A stretch of 30,160 nt of DNA. It comes from Gammaproteobacteria bacterium (GTDB taxonomy: Bacteria; Pseudomonadota; Gammaproteobacteria; DSM-16500). Made by a program: the position numbers and the translations under genes. A model generated the notes under the pieces. It worked only from the letters and a program-made list of their open reading frames with translations, was not told where the DNA came from and ran no database searches. The DNA lies in the NCBI GenBank assembly GCA_013287025.1, contig JABDEN010000015.1, positions 1 through 30,160 of the forward strand. The letters run 5' to 3'. This document shows, piece by piece, positions 8,294 to 16,157 of this stretch (its first letter is position 1; every line of letters begins with the position of its first letter).

Positions 8294-9478
8294 ATGAAGT
8301 TTCAGATACGTGGTGGACAAGATTTAAAACCTGAAATTAACGATAAAATTCAGGTTCGCTTAGTCAAATATTGCTATTATCATATTCAAACCAGTCTCCT
8401 TATATCACTCTTTTGTTCAACTATTTTATTTTTAGGGTTATTCAAGACTAATAAAGTAGAGTACCTTTATCCTTGGTATGGGCTTACCTCAGCTGTGACT
8501 ATTTTTCGTTTAATGATGGGAAGACAATATCAAAAACATGAATCTACGATGCATGATGTTATTTACTGGCGAAACTTATTTGTTTTGGGTGCATTTTGGG
8601 GAGGAATTTGTTGGAGTTATCTCATCATTTTTATTTTTCCAAATGTTTCCAATTTACAACAAACATTATGTATTCTTATCTTGGCAGGTGTCACTGCAGG
8701 TTCAGTGACGACACTGACAGGAATTAAATCAGCAGTTATTGGCTATTTAACCTTTGCTCTTATTCCTCTCATACTCGAGTTGATACTTATTAAAAATTAT
8801 ATTTACCAATTATTTACGTTTACAGCGATTGTGTATTATTTATTTTTAGTCATTGTATCGCTTAATATTCATAACATCATCCGTAATGTCATTTTTTTAC
8901 AATTCGAAAATGATACATTACTAAAAAAATTACATCATCATGCAACGCACGATACATTAACAGACATTGATAATACTCGCCAATTTTATGCCAATTTGTC
9001 ATATGCGATTGAACAGGGTGAATATGCAAAGAATCAATTTACATTACTTTTTATTGATCTCGATCATTTTAAAAATGTGAATGATAATTATGGTCACGAA
9101 ATGGGAGATAAATTATTGTTGCAAGTCGCAAACCGCTTGAAATCTATAATTCGTAATGCAGATTTTGTCGCTCGAATTGGTGGTGATGAATTTACTGTTA
9201 TTTTATGGAAATTAAGTACGAGAGAGAACATTGAAAAAATTGCCAAAAAAATATGTTATAACTTAAGTGAACCATTTGAAATTGATAATAATACTTTTAA
9301 TGTCAGTGCTAGTGTGGGTATCAGTATTTTTCCTGAAAATGGTAACGATAGTATTAGTATTATGAAAGCCGCAGATTCAGCAATGTACTATGTAAAAAAG
9401 CATGGCAAAAATAATTTTTGTTTCGCGAATGATCTCATACGCGAAAAAGTTAATGAACCGACGAATTCACTTTCTTAA
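8294..9478 (+). CDS. Membrane-bound GGDEF diguanylate cyclase
   Basis: 394 residues from the ATG at 8294, preferred over a GTG at 8255 because AAAGGA lies about 6-7 nt before it. The N-terminal half has about five to six transmembrane helices (roughly residues 30-200) with no recognised sensor domain. The C-terminal half is a complete GGDEF domain: HATHDTLTDIDN, LLFIDLDHFKNVND with the metal aspartates, and an intact G-G-D-E-F at about residues 296-300. An R-N-A-D sequence five residues upstream is a canonical RxxD inhibitory site for product feedback. It should therefore make cyclic di-GMP at the inner membrane. The stop codon overlaps that of the convergent ankyrin gene. Confidence 0.92.
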   Translation: MKFQIRGGQDLKPEINDKIQVRLVKYCYYHIQTSLLISLFCSTILFLGLFKTNKVEYLYPWYGLTSAVTIFRLMMGRQYQKHESTMHDVIYWRNLFVLGAFWGGICWSYLIIFIFPNVSNLQQTLCILILAGVTAGSVTTLTGIKSAVIGYLTFALIPLILELILIKNYIYQLFTFTAIVYYLFLVIVSLNIHNIIRNVIFLQFENDTLLKKLHHHATHDTLTDIDNTRQFYANLSYAIEQGEYAKNQFTLLFIDLDHFKNVNDNYGHEMGDKLLLQVANRLKSIIRNADFVARIGGDEFTVILWKLSTRENIEKIAKKICYNLSEPFEIDNNTFNVSASVGISIFPENGNDSISIMKAADSAMYYVKKHGKNNFCFANDLIREKVNEPTNSLS

Positions 9479-10623
9479 TGCATTTTCATGTGTTTACTAA
9501 TTAAAATTTGATTTTCTCTTTCTTTTTTCGAAAAAAAACTTACCATCCACTGAATCCATTTTTCTGTGCAGGTTCTCGCATGTGTTGAACTTTCAATGAT
9601 ATTTTTTATATTCAGTAATTCTTTCTTCATTTCAATTAAATACATGATTTCAACTTGATCTAGCAGATCATCTTTATAATCTTCTTCCTTTTGTTCAGGA
9701 TTTTCAATTTTAGTATTAATTCTTTCAATATGTTGATCGATCATGGTTATCGGATTACGGTCTTGTCCTTCAGAGTCAGCGCCAAAAATTTTTGGATCTG
9801 CATTATTATCAAGTAAAGTGCGTGCTTCTTTTAATCGTAAATGATTCAATGCATAGTAAAGCGCTGTGCTTCCTGATGATGATAATGTATTAAGAGGAAT
9901 ATTCGGCACACAATTGATAACTTGTTCCACATTATTAATATTTTCAAATGTGGTACGTGCAGCTATATGTAAGATGGTTTGTCCTTGTTTATTTAAAGTT
10001 TTAAAATCAAATTCTGCGATAAATGCGGTTTTTAATAAATTCGGAAAAACATATTTACAGGTTGTTGGCTCATTACAATTGAGTGCTGCTACATGTAGCG
10101 GAGTATTACCATTTTGATCTTCTAGATTAAAATTAATATGTGGAGAATTAAAAAGTAAATAATGAATTAAACTCGCTCCCATCGAATCCATATCATGACC
10201 AATGCGCGCAGCATGATGTAATAGTGTTTGCTGTTTTTCATCTTTTTCAAGGATGATTAAAGGTTTTTTTTGTAATGCAATAAATAGATCATGATTATTT
10301 CGTACCAGATAAATAAAATAATCTTCTATATTTGAAAAATTTTTTTCATCCATGAACGGTTCTGGGAGTTTGGCACCTTGTAATAATAATTTAGTAATTA
10401 TTTTAAAGCATATAATATCGTCGCTAAATGTATTATCTCGAAGAAGTATATCGACAATAGTCAGGGGAGTGTGATCAGCAGATTCAAAGTCTATTGTTGC
10501 GTGAATGTTATCAGGAATGAATTTGAGTTTTAATAAATTTTTTAATTGATGTAAATTTTTATCCTTCAAGGCTTGATCCCATTCTGCAGATAAATTATTT
10601 TTATCCTCTCTCGATATAGACAT
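9475..10623 (-). CDS. Ankyrin-repeat protein, candidate effector
   Basis: 382 residues with AAAGGAA before the ATG. At least four ankyrin repeats occupy about residues 130-280: QQTLLHHAARIG, NGNTPLHVAALN, GQTILHIAARTT and GSTALYYALNHL, ending with LLDNNADP. A weaker repeat may lie near residue 50 (DHTPLTIVDILL). The C-terminal 100 residues are charged and helical (KIENPEQKEEDYKDD, EIMYLIEMKKELLNIKN) and end in a lysine-rich tail. There is no signal peptide or transmembrane helix. Such proteins in Legionellales are frequently Dot/Icm-translocated, but nothing here proves secretion; a bacterial cytosolic scaffold is also possible. Convergent with the diguanylate cyclase by overlapping stop codons. 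Confidence 0.88.
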   Translation of the reverse strand: MSISREDKNNLSAEWDQALKDKNLHQLKNLLKLKFIPDNIHATIDFESADHTPLTIVDILLRDNTFSDDIICFKIITKLLLQGAKLPEPFMDEKNFSNIEDYFIYLVRNNHDLFIALQKKPLIILEKDEKQQTLLHHAARIGHDMDSMGASLIHYLLFNSPHINFNLEDQNGNTPLHVAALNCNEPTTCKYVFPNLLKTAFIAEFDFKTLNKQGQTILHIAARTTFENINNVEQVINCVPNIPLNTLSSSGSTALYYALNHLRLKEARTLLDNNADPKIFGADSEGQDRNPITMIDQHIERINTKIENPEQKEEDYKDDLLDQVEIMYLIEMKKELLNIKNIIESSTHARTCTEKWIQWMVSFFSKKERENQILISKHMKMH

Positions 10624-10652
10624 TTGAATTCCTTTTACACATTTAAATGGTT

Positions 10653-10681
10653 AGTGTAATCGAGAAATCCATAATCGACAA
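10653..10681 (-). promoter_or_regulatory. Promoter of the ankyrin gene
   Basis: On the minus strand: TTGTCG (10676-10681), a 17-nt spacer and TACACT (10653-10658), about 30 nt before the start codon. Confidence 0.4.
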
Positions 10682-10708
10682 TCGCATGATTTCATATTCA
10701 TAATCATT

Positions 10709-10714
10709 TATACT
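10709..10714 (+). promoter_or_regulatory. -10 element of the WGR gene promoter
   Basis: TATACT, with no good -35. It would place the transcript start near 10721, which argues against the GTG at 10723 as start codon of the next gene. Confidence 0.35.
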
Positions 10715-10746
10715 TACGATTTGTGATTAAGGAAGAAACAGGTCAA

Positions 10747-10974
10747 ATGCTCTCTTTTCGATGGGTTCATAAAGAAAAACATCGCTATTATCGAATTATC
10801 ATTTCCAAAGATCTACTTGGGGATTGGGTTGTTACGCGCATTTGGGGTGGTATTAATCAAAAATCAGGTAGAGCCATCCATTTTCCTTGTGCTTCCTTCG
10901 AAGATGCAGAACGTTTTCTAAACAAAATTAAAAAGACCCGTAAGCAACGTGGTTATGAATTATGCGAAACATAA
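10747..10974 (+). CDS. Stand-alone WGR-domain protein
   Basis: 75 residues from the ATG at 10747; a GTG at 10723 would give 83 but would almost coincide with the predicted transcript start. The whole protein is one WGR domain: RYYRIIISKDLLGDWVVTR, then IWGGINQKSG, then a helix (FEDAERFLNKIKKTRKQRGY). The signature W-G-R is W-G-G here. WGR modules bind nucleic acid or act in DNA-end sensing in PARPs, MolR-like and some bacterial proteins; small free-standing versions are widespread and uncharacterised. A DNA- or RNA-binding role is inference. It lies between divergent and convergent units and is probably monocistronic. Confidence 0.82.
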   Translation: MLSFRWVHKEKHRYYRIIISKDLLGDWVVTRIWGGINQKSGRAIHFPCASFEDAERFLNKIKKTRKQRGYELCET

Positions 10975-11007
10975 AAAACTGCCCGAAAGATATAATCTGA
11001 CGGGCAG
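10973..11007 (-). terminator. Intrinsic terminator of the small-gene unit
   Basis: CTGCCCG/CGGGCAG stem (10979-10985 with 11001-11007). A run of six U residues follows only in the minus-strand direction, so it ends transcription from the two small genes. It abuts the stop codon of the WGR gene. Confidence 0.85.
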
Positions 11008-11022
11008 AATAAACACTACAAA

Positions 11023-11175
11023 TCATTTTTTATGAATTAAGATTCCAATCGCGACCCCAGTCGCAACACTTGCAAGCATCGTAAAACCAAGAGATTTTAC
11101 AGGTGCATTTTTCGCAAGGCGCTTCAAGCGCGATTGTAACGCGTGACTATGACGTAATCGATTACGTTTTAACAT
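11023..11175 (-). CDS. 50-residue basic, C-terminally membrane-anchored protein
   Basis: Found by reading the strand by hand. AGGAGG lies 7 nt before the ATG, an almost ideal ribosome binding site, and a strong terminator follows the stop. The first 28 residues are very basic (MLKRNRLRHSH, LQSRLKRLAKN) and the last 22 form one hydrophobic helix rich in small residues (GFTMLASVATGVAIGILI) ending H-K-K. The layout, basic helix then glycine-zipper-like C-terminal anchor, recalls the end of ElaB/YqjD/DUF883 ribosome-associated membrane proteins, though the protein is much shorter and similarity is only architectural. It is 64 nt downstream of the cysteine-rich lipoprotein gene and shares its transcript. 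Confidence 0.75.
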   Translation of the reverse strand: MLKRNRLRHSHALQSRLKRLAKNAPVKSLGFTMLASVATGVAIGILIHKK

Positions 11176-11239
11176 GTCGCTAACCTCCTGACTCTATATT
11201 TTTTCATCATTTTTGTTATGTAGCCTTTAAATCCACTTA

Positions 11240-11413
11240 TTAATAACAAACGTTATCGCAGCTCCAGCAACTTCCGCAAGAAGGTACAGCAACTTGACAG
11301 GTATAAGTCGTGGAATTACAACAAGTGGAGCCTCCGCAGCTTGGTGTGGTTGCACAACCACTCAATAAGGCGAGGAAGGCTACTCCTAATGTTACAAATA
11401 TGAAGTTTTTCAT
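11240..11413 (-). CDS. 57-residue cysteine-rich lipoprotein
   Basis: Found by reading the strand by hand. GAGGAG lies 8 nt before the ATG. The signal sequence (MKNFIFVTLGVAFLA) ends in a perfect lipobox, L-S-G-C, lipidated at Cys20. The mature peptide is 38 residues with nine cysteines (20, 26, 31, 32, 39, 46, 49, 52, 56), almost one residue in four; the rest is mainly Ser, Thr, Gly and Val. The C-terminal part contains C-G-S-C-W-S-C, a double CxxC. Eight non-lipidated cysteines could form four disulfides or bind metal. I recognise no family. Its own extended -10 promoter and the terminator at 10973-11007 define a two-gene unit with the 50-residue protein. Confidence 0.82.
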   Translation of the reverse strand: MKNFIFVTLGVAFLALLSGCATTPSCGGSTCCNSTTYTCQVAVPSCGSCWSCDNVCY

Positions 11414-11490
11414 GTAAAATACTCCTCAACTTGGTTAGTATTTGAACAAAAAGGAGAGCTTACATTTTTGTCCCTATTTAGCACAACTTT

Positions 11491-11499
11491 ATTATACCA
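11491..11499 (-). promoter_or_regulatory. Extended -10 promoter of the cysteine-rich lipoprotein unit
   Basis: On the minus strand TGGTATAAT, a TGn-TATAAT extended -10, starting a leader of about 70 nt. The 11414-11573 interval otherwise holds only the divergent upstream region of the purine permease. Confidence 0.5.
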
Positions 11500-11573
11500 C
11501 CAATAACTGTTTAAAAACGGCGCTTTTAAGGATAAAATGCCAGCTTATAGGTAACGAAAAATACAGGAAAAAA

Positions 11574-12860
11574 ATGCTTAATCGATTATTTAAATTGCAG
11601 GAAAACCATACCACGCTTCGCACGGAGGTAATTGCTGGGATGTCGGCATTTCTGGCAATGTCTTATATTATCTTTGTAAACCCCACCATTTTGGCTTTAA
11701 CGGGGATGGACAAGGGGGCTGTGTTTGTTGCGACATGCCTAACAGCCGCATTTGGCTCAACCTTGATGGGACTATTAGCGAATTATCCCATCGCACTCGC
11801 GCCAGGTATGGCGTTAAATACCTATTTTACCTATGGAGTGGTTTTAGGTTCGGGTTATTCATGGCAAGTGGGATTAGGCGCAGTTTTTATTTCGGGACTC
11901 ATTTTTTTAATACTCAGTATTTTTCCTATTCGTGAATATATCGTTAATAGCATTCCAAAATCTTTGAAAATTGCAATTGTCGCAGGAATTGGTTTATTTC
12001 TCGGTATGATTGGTTTAAAAAATGCGGGCGTCATTGATGGTAATCCTCCGTCTCTCACATTACTGCATTTACATAATCCTACGTCTTTGCTTGCACTGCT
12101 TGGTTTTTTTCTCATTATCATTTTAGAAAGATTAAAAATTATCGGTAGTATTATCATTAGTGTTTTAACGATTACCGTGATTGGTGCTTTCATGGGATAT
12201 GTGGATTTTGTCGGCATTTTTTCTCTTCCTCCCAGCTTGATGCCAACACTTTTTCAAATGGATATTAAAGGCGCTTTCAATTTAGGTTTAATCACTATTG
12301 TTTTTGCTTTTTTATTTGTGGATTTGTTTGATAATACGGGAACGTTAATTGCCATAGCCCATCGTGCTGGATTTATGAATAAGGATGGTAAATTACCTCG
12401 AATTGGCAGAGTACTCATTGCGGATAGTACCGCTGCTATTGCGAGTGCGATGTTAGGCACTTCCACGACAACGAGTTATTTAGAAAGTGCAGTTGGAGTG
12501 AAAGCAGGAGGACGAACCGGTTTAATGGCAGTTGTGGTGGCTATATTTTTTCTCGCGGCTTTATTCCTTTCTCCATTAGCACAGTCGATTCCCGCTTTTG
12601 CGACAGCGCCCGCGATTATTTATATCGCATGTCTGATGGCTCGCGCTTTTACTGAAATTAGCTGGAAAGATACAACCGAATATGCGCCTGCATTAATTAC
12701 TGCTATTGCAATGCCAGTCACTTTTTCCATTGCAGAAGGAATTTCTTTCGGCTTTATTTCTTATACCGTTATTAAAATTATTACAGGAAAATTTCGCGAT
12801 TTAAACCCTGCTATTATTATTTTATCCATCATTTTTGTTTGTAAAAATATTTTTTATTAA
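11574..12860 (+). CDS. NCS2-family (AzgA-like) purine permease
   Basis: 428 residues from the ATG at 11574, preceded by AGGA at about 6-7 nt. An in-frame TTG at 11442 would add 44 residues that are not family-like. About 12-13 transmembrane segments. Diagnostic stretches of the AzgA branch are clear: TLRTEVIAGMSAFLAMSYII at the N-terminus, IALAPGMALNTYFTY, FVDLFDNTGTLIAIAHRAG and MLGTSTTTSYLESAVGVKAG. Members import adenine, guanine or hypoxanthine with protons; which base is used cannot be decided. Only 12 nt separate the stop from the response-regulator ATG, so the permease and the two-component system are probably one operon, an uncommon pairing. Confidence 0.92.
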   Translation: MLNRLFKLQENHTTLRTEVIAGMSAFLAMSYIIFVNPTILALTGMDKGAVFVATCLTAAFGSTLMGLLANYPIALAPGMALNTYFTYGVVLGSGYSWQVGLGAVFISGLIFLILSIFPIREYIVNSIPKSLKIAIVAGIGLFLGMIGLKNAGVIDGNPPSLTLLHLHNPTSLLALLGFFLIIILERLKIIGSIIISVLTITVIGAFMGYVDFVGIFSLPPSLMPTLFQMDIKGAFNLGLITIVFAFLFVDLFDNTGTLIAIAHRAGFMNKDGKLPRIGRVLIADSTAAIASAMLGTSTTTSYLESAVGVKAGGRTGLMAVVVAIFFLAALFLSPLAQSIPAFATAPAIIYIACLMARAFTEISWKDTTEYAPALITAIAMPVTFSIAEGISFGFISYTVIKIITGKFRDLNPAIIILSIIFVCKNIFY

Positions 12861-12872
12861 ATGAAGTAAATC

Positions 12873-13559
12873 ATGAGACTTTTAATTATAGAAGATGAAC
12901 CAAAAACTGCGAATTATTTAAAAAAAGGTTTAACCGAAAATAATTTTGTTGTTGATGTCGCACCTGATGGTGCAGAAGGAATTTTTTTAGCAACTTCGCA
13001 AAGTTACGATTTAATTATCCTGGATGTCATGTTGCCGAAACAAGATGGTTGGACAGTCGTCAAAGAATTAAGAAAGCAAGGATTACAAACACCCATCATA
13101 TTTTTATCTGCACAAGATTCCATTACCTATCGTGTCAAAGGGTTAGAATTAGGAGCGGATGATTATTTAGTAAAACCTTTTGCTTTTTCAGAATTATTAG
13201 CGCGTATACGAACTATTTTGCGACGAGGGGTTATTAATCTCCCCGATATTTTAACGATTGGGGATTTACAAATTGATTTTGTAAGATATAAAGCGACGAG
13301 ACAAGGGGAACGTTTGGATTTAACTGCTAAGGAATTTTCGCTGCTTTCTTTATTCGCAAGACGAAAAGGAGAAGTGATTTCTCGCACCTTAATCGCAGAA
13401 CAAATATGGGATATGAATTTCGATAGCGACACAAATGTGGTAGATGTCGCAGTAAAAAGATTACGAAGCAAAATAGATGAGCCATTCGATAAAAAATTGA
13501 TACAAACGATACGAGGAGTTGGATATGTACTGGAAATATGTGAAGACTCATCTGATTGA
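12873..13559 (+). CDS. OmpR-family response regulator, heavy-metal (CusR-like) branch
   Basis: 228 residues. Receiver domain 1-115 with the acidic pair in IIEDEP, phospho-acceptor Asp51 in LIILDVMLP, switch threonine/serine position in FLSAQD and the conserved lysine in YLVKPF. Winged-helix DNA-binding domain about 125-222 ([35 protein letters not shown]). The opening [20 protein letters not shown] and the overall pattern are typical of the CusR/CopR/IrlR branch. It should bind tandem repeats at promoters when phosphorylated by the kinase encoded next, with which it overlaps by 35 nt. No metal efflux gene is nearby, so the stimulus is open. Confidence 0.93.
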   Translation: MRLLIIEDEPKTANYLKKGLTENNFVVDVAPDGAEGIFLATSQSYDLIILDVMLPKQDGWTVVKELRKQGLQTPIIFLSAQDSITYRVKGLELGADDYLVKPFAFSELLARIRTILRRGVINLPDILTIGDLQIDFVRYKATRQGERLDLTAKEFSLLSLFARRKGEVISRTLIAEQIWDMNFDSDTNVVDVAVKRLRSKIDEPFDKKLIQTIRGVGYVLEICEDSSD

Positions 13560-14976
13560 TAAATTGATTTTCAAAAATCCCAAAAGCTGGTCAATCACAT
13601 TTCGTTTAACCTTAATCTATACTTTCTCGGCGCTTTTTATATTATTTTTCACGACCATTACATTGTATTGGATTTTTACGACACGACTCGAAAAAGAAAA
13701 TAAAAAATTTCTGACAAATAATATTTTAGTGTTACAAAAATTATTACAAAATGAATCGAATGATAATAAAGAATTTTTGCAAGAAGAGATTATTACAGAG
13801 CCTGAAATATATCATTATTATGTGCGCATTATAAAGAATGATAAAACAATTCTAGAAACGCCGCATATGAGTGAACACGTTCCCAAAATAATTTTTAATC
13901 ATATTCATCCGCCGGAATTAGATGCGTTTCGTTCCGTACATTGGACTTTTAAAAAAAGCAATCAACGCACTAAACATTATTTGTTAATGTCTGCATTAAT
14001 TGACGAAAATCGCGATCGTGTTATTCAAATTGCGAAAGATATTTCTGCTGAACGTGACATTGTAGCGGATTATAGACAAGGTTTATTATTTGTATTATTC
14101 ATTGGCGTTGTTGTTTCAGCGATGTTTGGCGTTTTAGTTGCGCGTCAGGGCTTAAAACCTTTGCGTGTTATCACGAAGTCTACTCGTCGGATTACGGTTG
14201 AAAAATTGAAGGATAGATTAAACCCATCTTCGTGGCCGAAAGAATTATTTGAACTTGCATTAGCATTTAATGAAATGCTGGATCGAATTGAATCTGGATT
14301 TAACAGGCTTTCACAATTTTCAGGAGATCTTGCGCATGAATTACGAACGCCTATTACTAATTTGATGGGAGAAGCAGAAATTGCATTATCTCGTCCCCGT
14401 TCGAAAGAAGAATATCGAGAAGTATTAGGTTCCAGTTTAGAAGAGTTAGAAAGACTTTCGCATTTAATTGATGATATTTTATTTTTGGCGCGTGCAGAAA
14501 ATCCTAAAAAACTCATGAATTATACAGAAATTGAAACTAAAAAAATGATCGAAGATATTTGTTATTTTTATGAAATGATGGCCGAAGAAAAAAATATTAA
14601 AATTATTCACGAAGGAAATATTTTAATTAATGTGGATACTTGTATGATTCGTCGAGCACTTTCTAACCTCGTTTCTAATGCCATTAAACATACTGATGCG
14701 AATGGGTTAATTTCAATTACGACTGGAATGAATCAAAATAAAAATGCCTATATCACGGTAAGCGATAATGGGACAGGCATTCCAGCAAAACATTTACCTC
14801 ACGTATTAGATCGTTTTTATCGCGTAGATAATGCAAGATCTCAAAAATTAGGGGGGAGCGGTCTTGGACTTGCGATTGTAAAATTTATTATGAATTTGCA
14901 TGGCGGTTCCATTTATATTGAAAGTGAAATTAACAAAGGAACGAATGTAACTTTGTTATTTTCCAATACTATATAA
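13525..14976 (+). CDS. Sensor histidine kinase, CusS-like
   Basis: 483 residues from the ATG at 13525, chosen because AGGAG lies 6-7 nt upstream, inside the response-regulator gene; a TTG two codons earlier is less likely. Two transmembrane helices (about 25-50 and 190-212) bracket a periplasmic sensor domain of about 140 residues. Then a HAMP region, HisKA with the phosphorylated His271 in [11 protein letters not shown], and a HATPase domain with the N box ([15 protein letters not shown]), G1 (VSDNGTGIP), F box (LDRFYR) and G2 ([12 protein letters not shown]). All catalytic elements are intact. Ligand unknown; the branch usually senses Cu/Ag or other metals, but coupling to a purine permease suggests other possibilities. 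The 3' end overlaps convergent srkA by 8 nt. Confidence 0.93.
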   Translation: MYWKYVKTHLIDKLIFKNPKSWSITFRLTLIYTFSALFILFFTTITLYWIFTTRLEKENKKFLTNNILVLQKLLQNESNDNKEFLQEEIITEPEIYHYYVRIIKNDKTILETPHMSEHVPKIIFNHIHPPELDAFRSVHWTFKKSNQRTKHYLLMSALIDENRDRVIQIAKDISAERDIVADYRQGLLFVLFIGVVVSAMFGVLVARQGLKPLRVITKSTRRITVEKLKDRLNPSSWPKELFELALAFNEMLDRIESGFNRLSQFSGDLAHELRTPITNLMGEAEIALSRPRSKEEYREVLGSSLEELERLSHLIDDILFLARAENPKKLMNYTEIETKKMIEDICYFYEMMAEEKNIKIIHEGNILINVDTCMIRRALSNLVSNAIKHTDANGLISITTGMNQNKNAYITVSDNGTGIPAKHLPHVLDRFYRVDNARSQKLGGSGLGLAIVKFIMNLHGGSIYIESEINKGTNVTLLFSNTI

Positions 14977-15943
14977 ATTCGTCAAGCACTTGGCATTGTT
15001 CTTGTAAATTTCTTAATTGTTCTTCCCAGTAATGTGGTGTGTTAAACCAAGGAAATGCGCGCGGAAATGCAGGATCATCCCAGCGATTAGCAAGCCAAGC
15101 CGAATATTGAATCATGCGTAAAGTGCGAAGCGCTTCAATTAATTTAATTTCTCTAGAATCAAAATCATAAAATTCTCGATACCCCTTTAATATTTTTGAT
15201 AAATGCAATTCCATCTCGGCAGGATTACCTGATAAAAACATCCATATGTCTTGAATAGCTGGCGCCATGACTGAATCATCGAGATCAACAATATGTGGAC
15301 CCGCATCGTTCCAAAGTACATTACCTAATTGACAATCTCCATGTACACGCAAATAACGAATATTATTAATAGACAAGAATATTTCTTCGATTTTTTTTAA
15401 AGTATTTTCCATATTGACACAATAGTTATGTTTTAAATATTCTGGAATAAAATGATTTTCAATCAAAAATTGATATGGCATTTTCCCATGTGTCATTGGA
15501 TCTAATCGACCACGATGTTGAAAAGATTTCGTGGCTCCAATGGCATGCACTCGGCCAACAAAACGGCCTATCCATTCTAAATGCGTGACATTGTCAACAT
15601 CTAAAGCGCGTCCGCCATGTCGTTCGAATAGTGCGAATCGAAAATTTTCATATTGATGTAAGGTTTTATCTTGAATAATTAATGGAGCAACCACTGGTAT
15701 TTCGGCTTCTATTAATTCTAAAGCGAATTGATGCTCTTCAAGTATGGCATCCGTACTCCAACGCCCCGGGCGATAGAATTTTGCAATAAGGGGTTTGCTA
15801 TCTTCAATACCAACTTGATACACACGATTTTCATAGCTATTTAATGCAAGTAAGCTACCTGAACAAAGGAATCCTACACTTTCGACAGCAGTAATAATAA
15901 CATTCGGATCTAAATGTTGATAAGGCGTATGATTCTGTTGCAA
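14969..15943 (-). CDS. srkA: Stress response kinase A (YihE/RdoA family)
   Basis: 324 residues, the usual family length. The start is a TTG at 15941-15943: GGGAG lies 8 nt upstream and the family N-terminus (YQHLDPNVIITAVESVGF) follows at once; no suitable ATG exists. It has a choline-kinase-like protein kinase fold: NRVYQVGIED and LIAKFYRPGRW (ATP lysine), HGDCQLGNVLW (catalytic loop) and HIVDLDDSVMAP (metal-binding, replacing DFG). The C-terminal helical part includes MIQYSAWLANRWDDPAFPRA, typical of SrkA. In E. coli this Ser/Thr kinase protects against stress-induced programmed death and supports envelope stress responses. Convergent with the sensor kinase. Confidence 0.93.
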   Translation of the reverse strand: MQQNHTPYQHLDPNVIITAVESVGFLCSGSLLALNSYENRVYQVGIEDSKPLIAKFYRPGRWSTDAILEEHQFALELIEAEIPVVAPLIIQDKTLHQYENFRFALFERHGGRALDVDNVTHLEWIGRFVGRVHAIGATKSFQHRGRLDPMTHGKMPYQFLIENHFIPEYLKHNYCVNMENTLKKIEEIFLSINNIRYLRVHGDCQLGNVLWNDAGPHIVDLDDSVMAPAIQDIWMFLSGNPAEMELHLSKILKGYREFYDFDSREIKLIEALRTLRMIQYSAWLANRWDDPAFPRAFPWFNTPHYWEEQLRNLQEQCQVLDEFI

Positions 15944-16050
15944 AAAAATAACTCCCGTTTTTATGTATCATGCTAGATTAGCATCAATCTTTTTTTTTTG
16001 CAATACTTCTTAGAGGTCACGAAATAATAAAATTCGTCAGCAACTATAGA

Positions 16051-16144
16051 ACTATGTCATGCCAGCATGCTTTTAGCTGGCATCCAAGCGGCTTCGCTAA
16101 ATGTCGATTGGATGCCAGCTAAAAGCATGCTGGCATGACATAGT
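16051..16144. repeat. 37-bp perfect inverted repeat with 20-nt centre (MITE/REP-like)
   Basis: The left arm (16051-16087, beginning ACTATGTCATGCCAGC) and the right arm (16108-16144) are exact reverse complements. The 20-nt centre contains a small AGCG-GCTT-CGCT hairpin. Pairing continues outside with one mismatch, CGTCAGCAACTA (from 16035) against TAGTTGATGACG, after an 8-nt bulge on the left. It lies just downstream of the acyl-CoA dehydrogenase stop. It has the look of a dispersed palindromic element; no open reading frame, no clear target-site duplication and no U-tract. Confidence 0.9.
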
Positions 16145-16157
16145 TGATGACGGTTAT

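Noticed and set aside
11442..11573. N-terminal extension of 44 residues on the purine permease from a TTG.
   Set aside because: The extension is not family-like, and the ATG at 11574 has a good ribosome binding site and gives the normal length.
16051..16144. CRISPR repeat or intrinsic terminator.
   Set aside because: Only one palindromic unit, no repeat-spacer series, and no U-tract after the hairpin on either strand.
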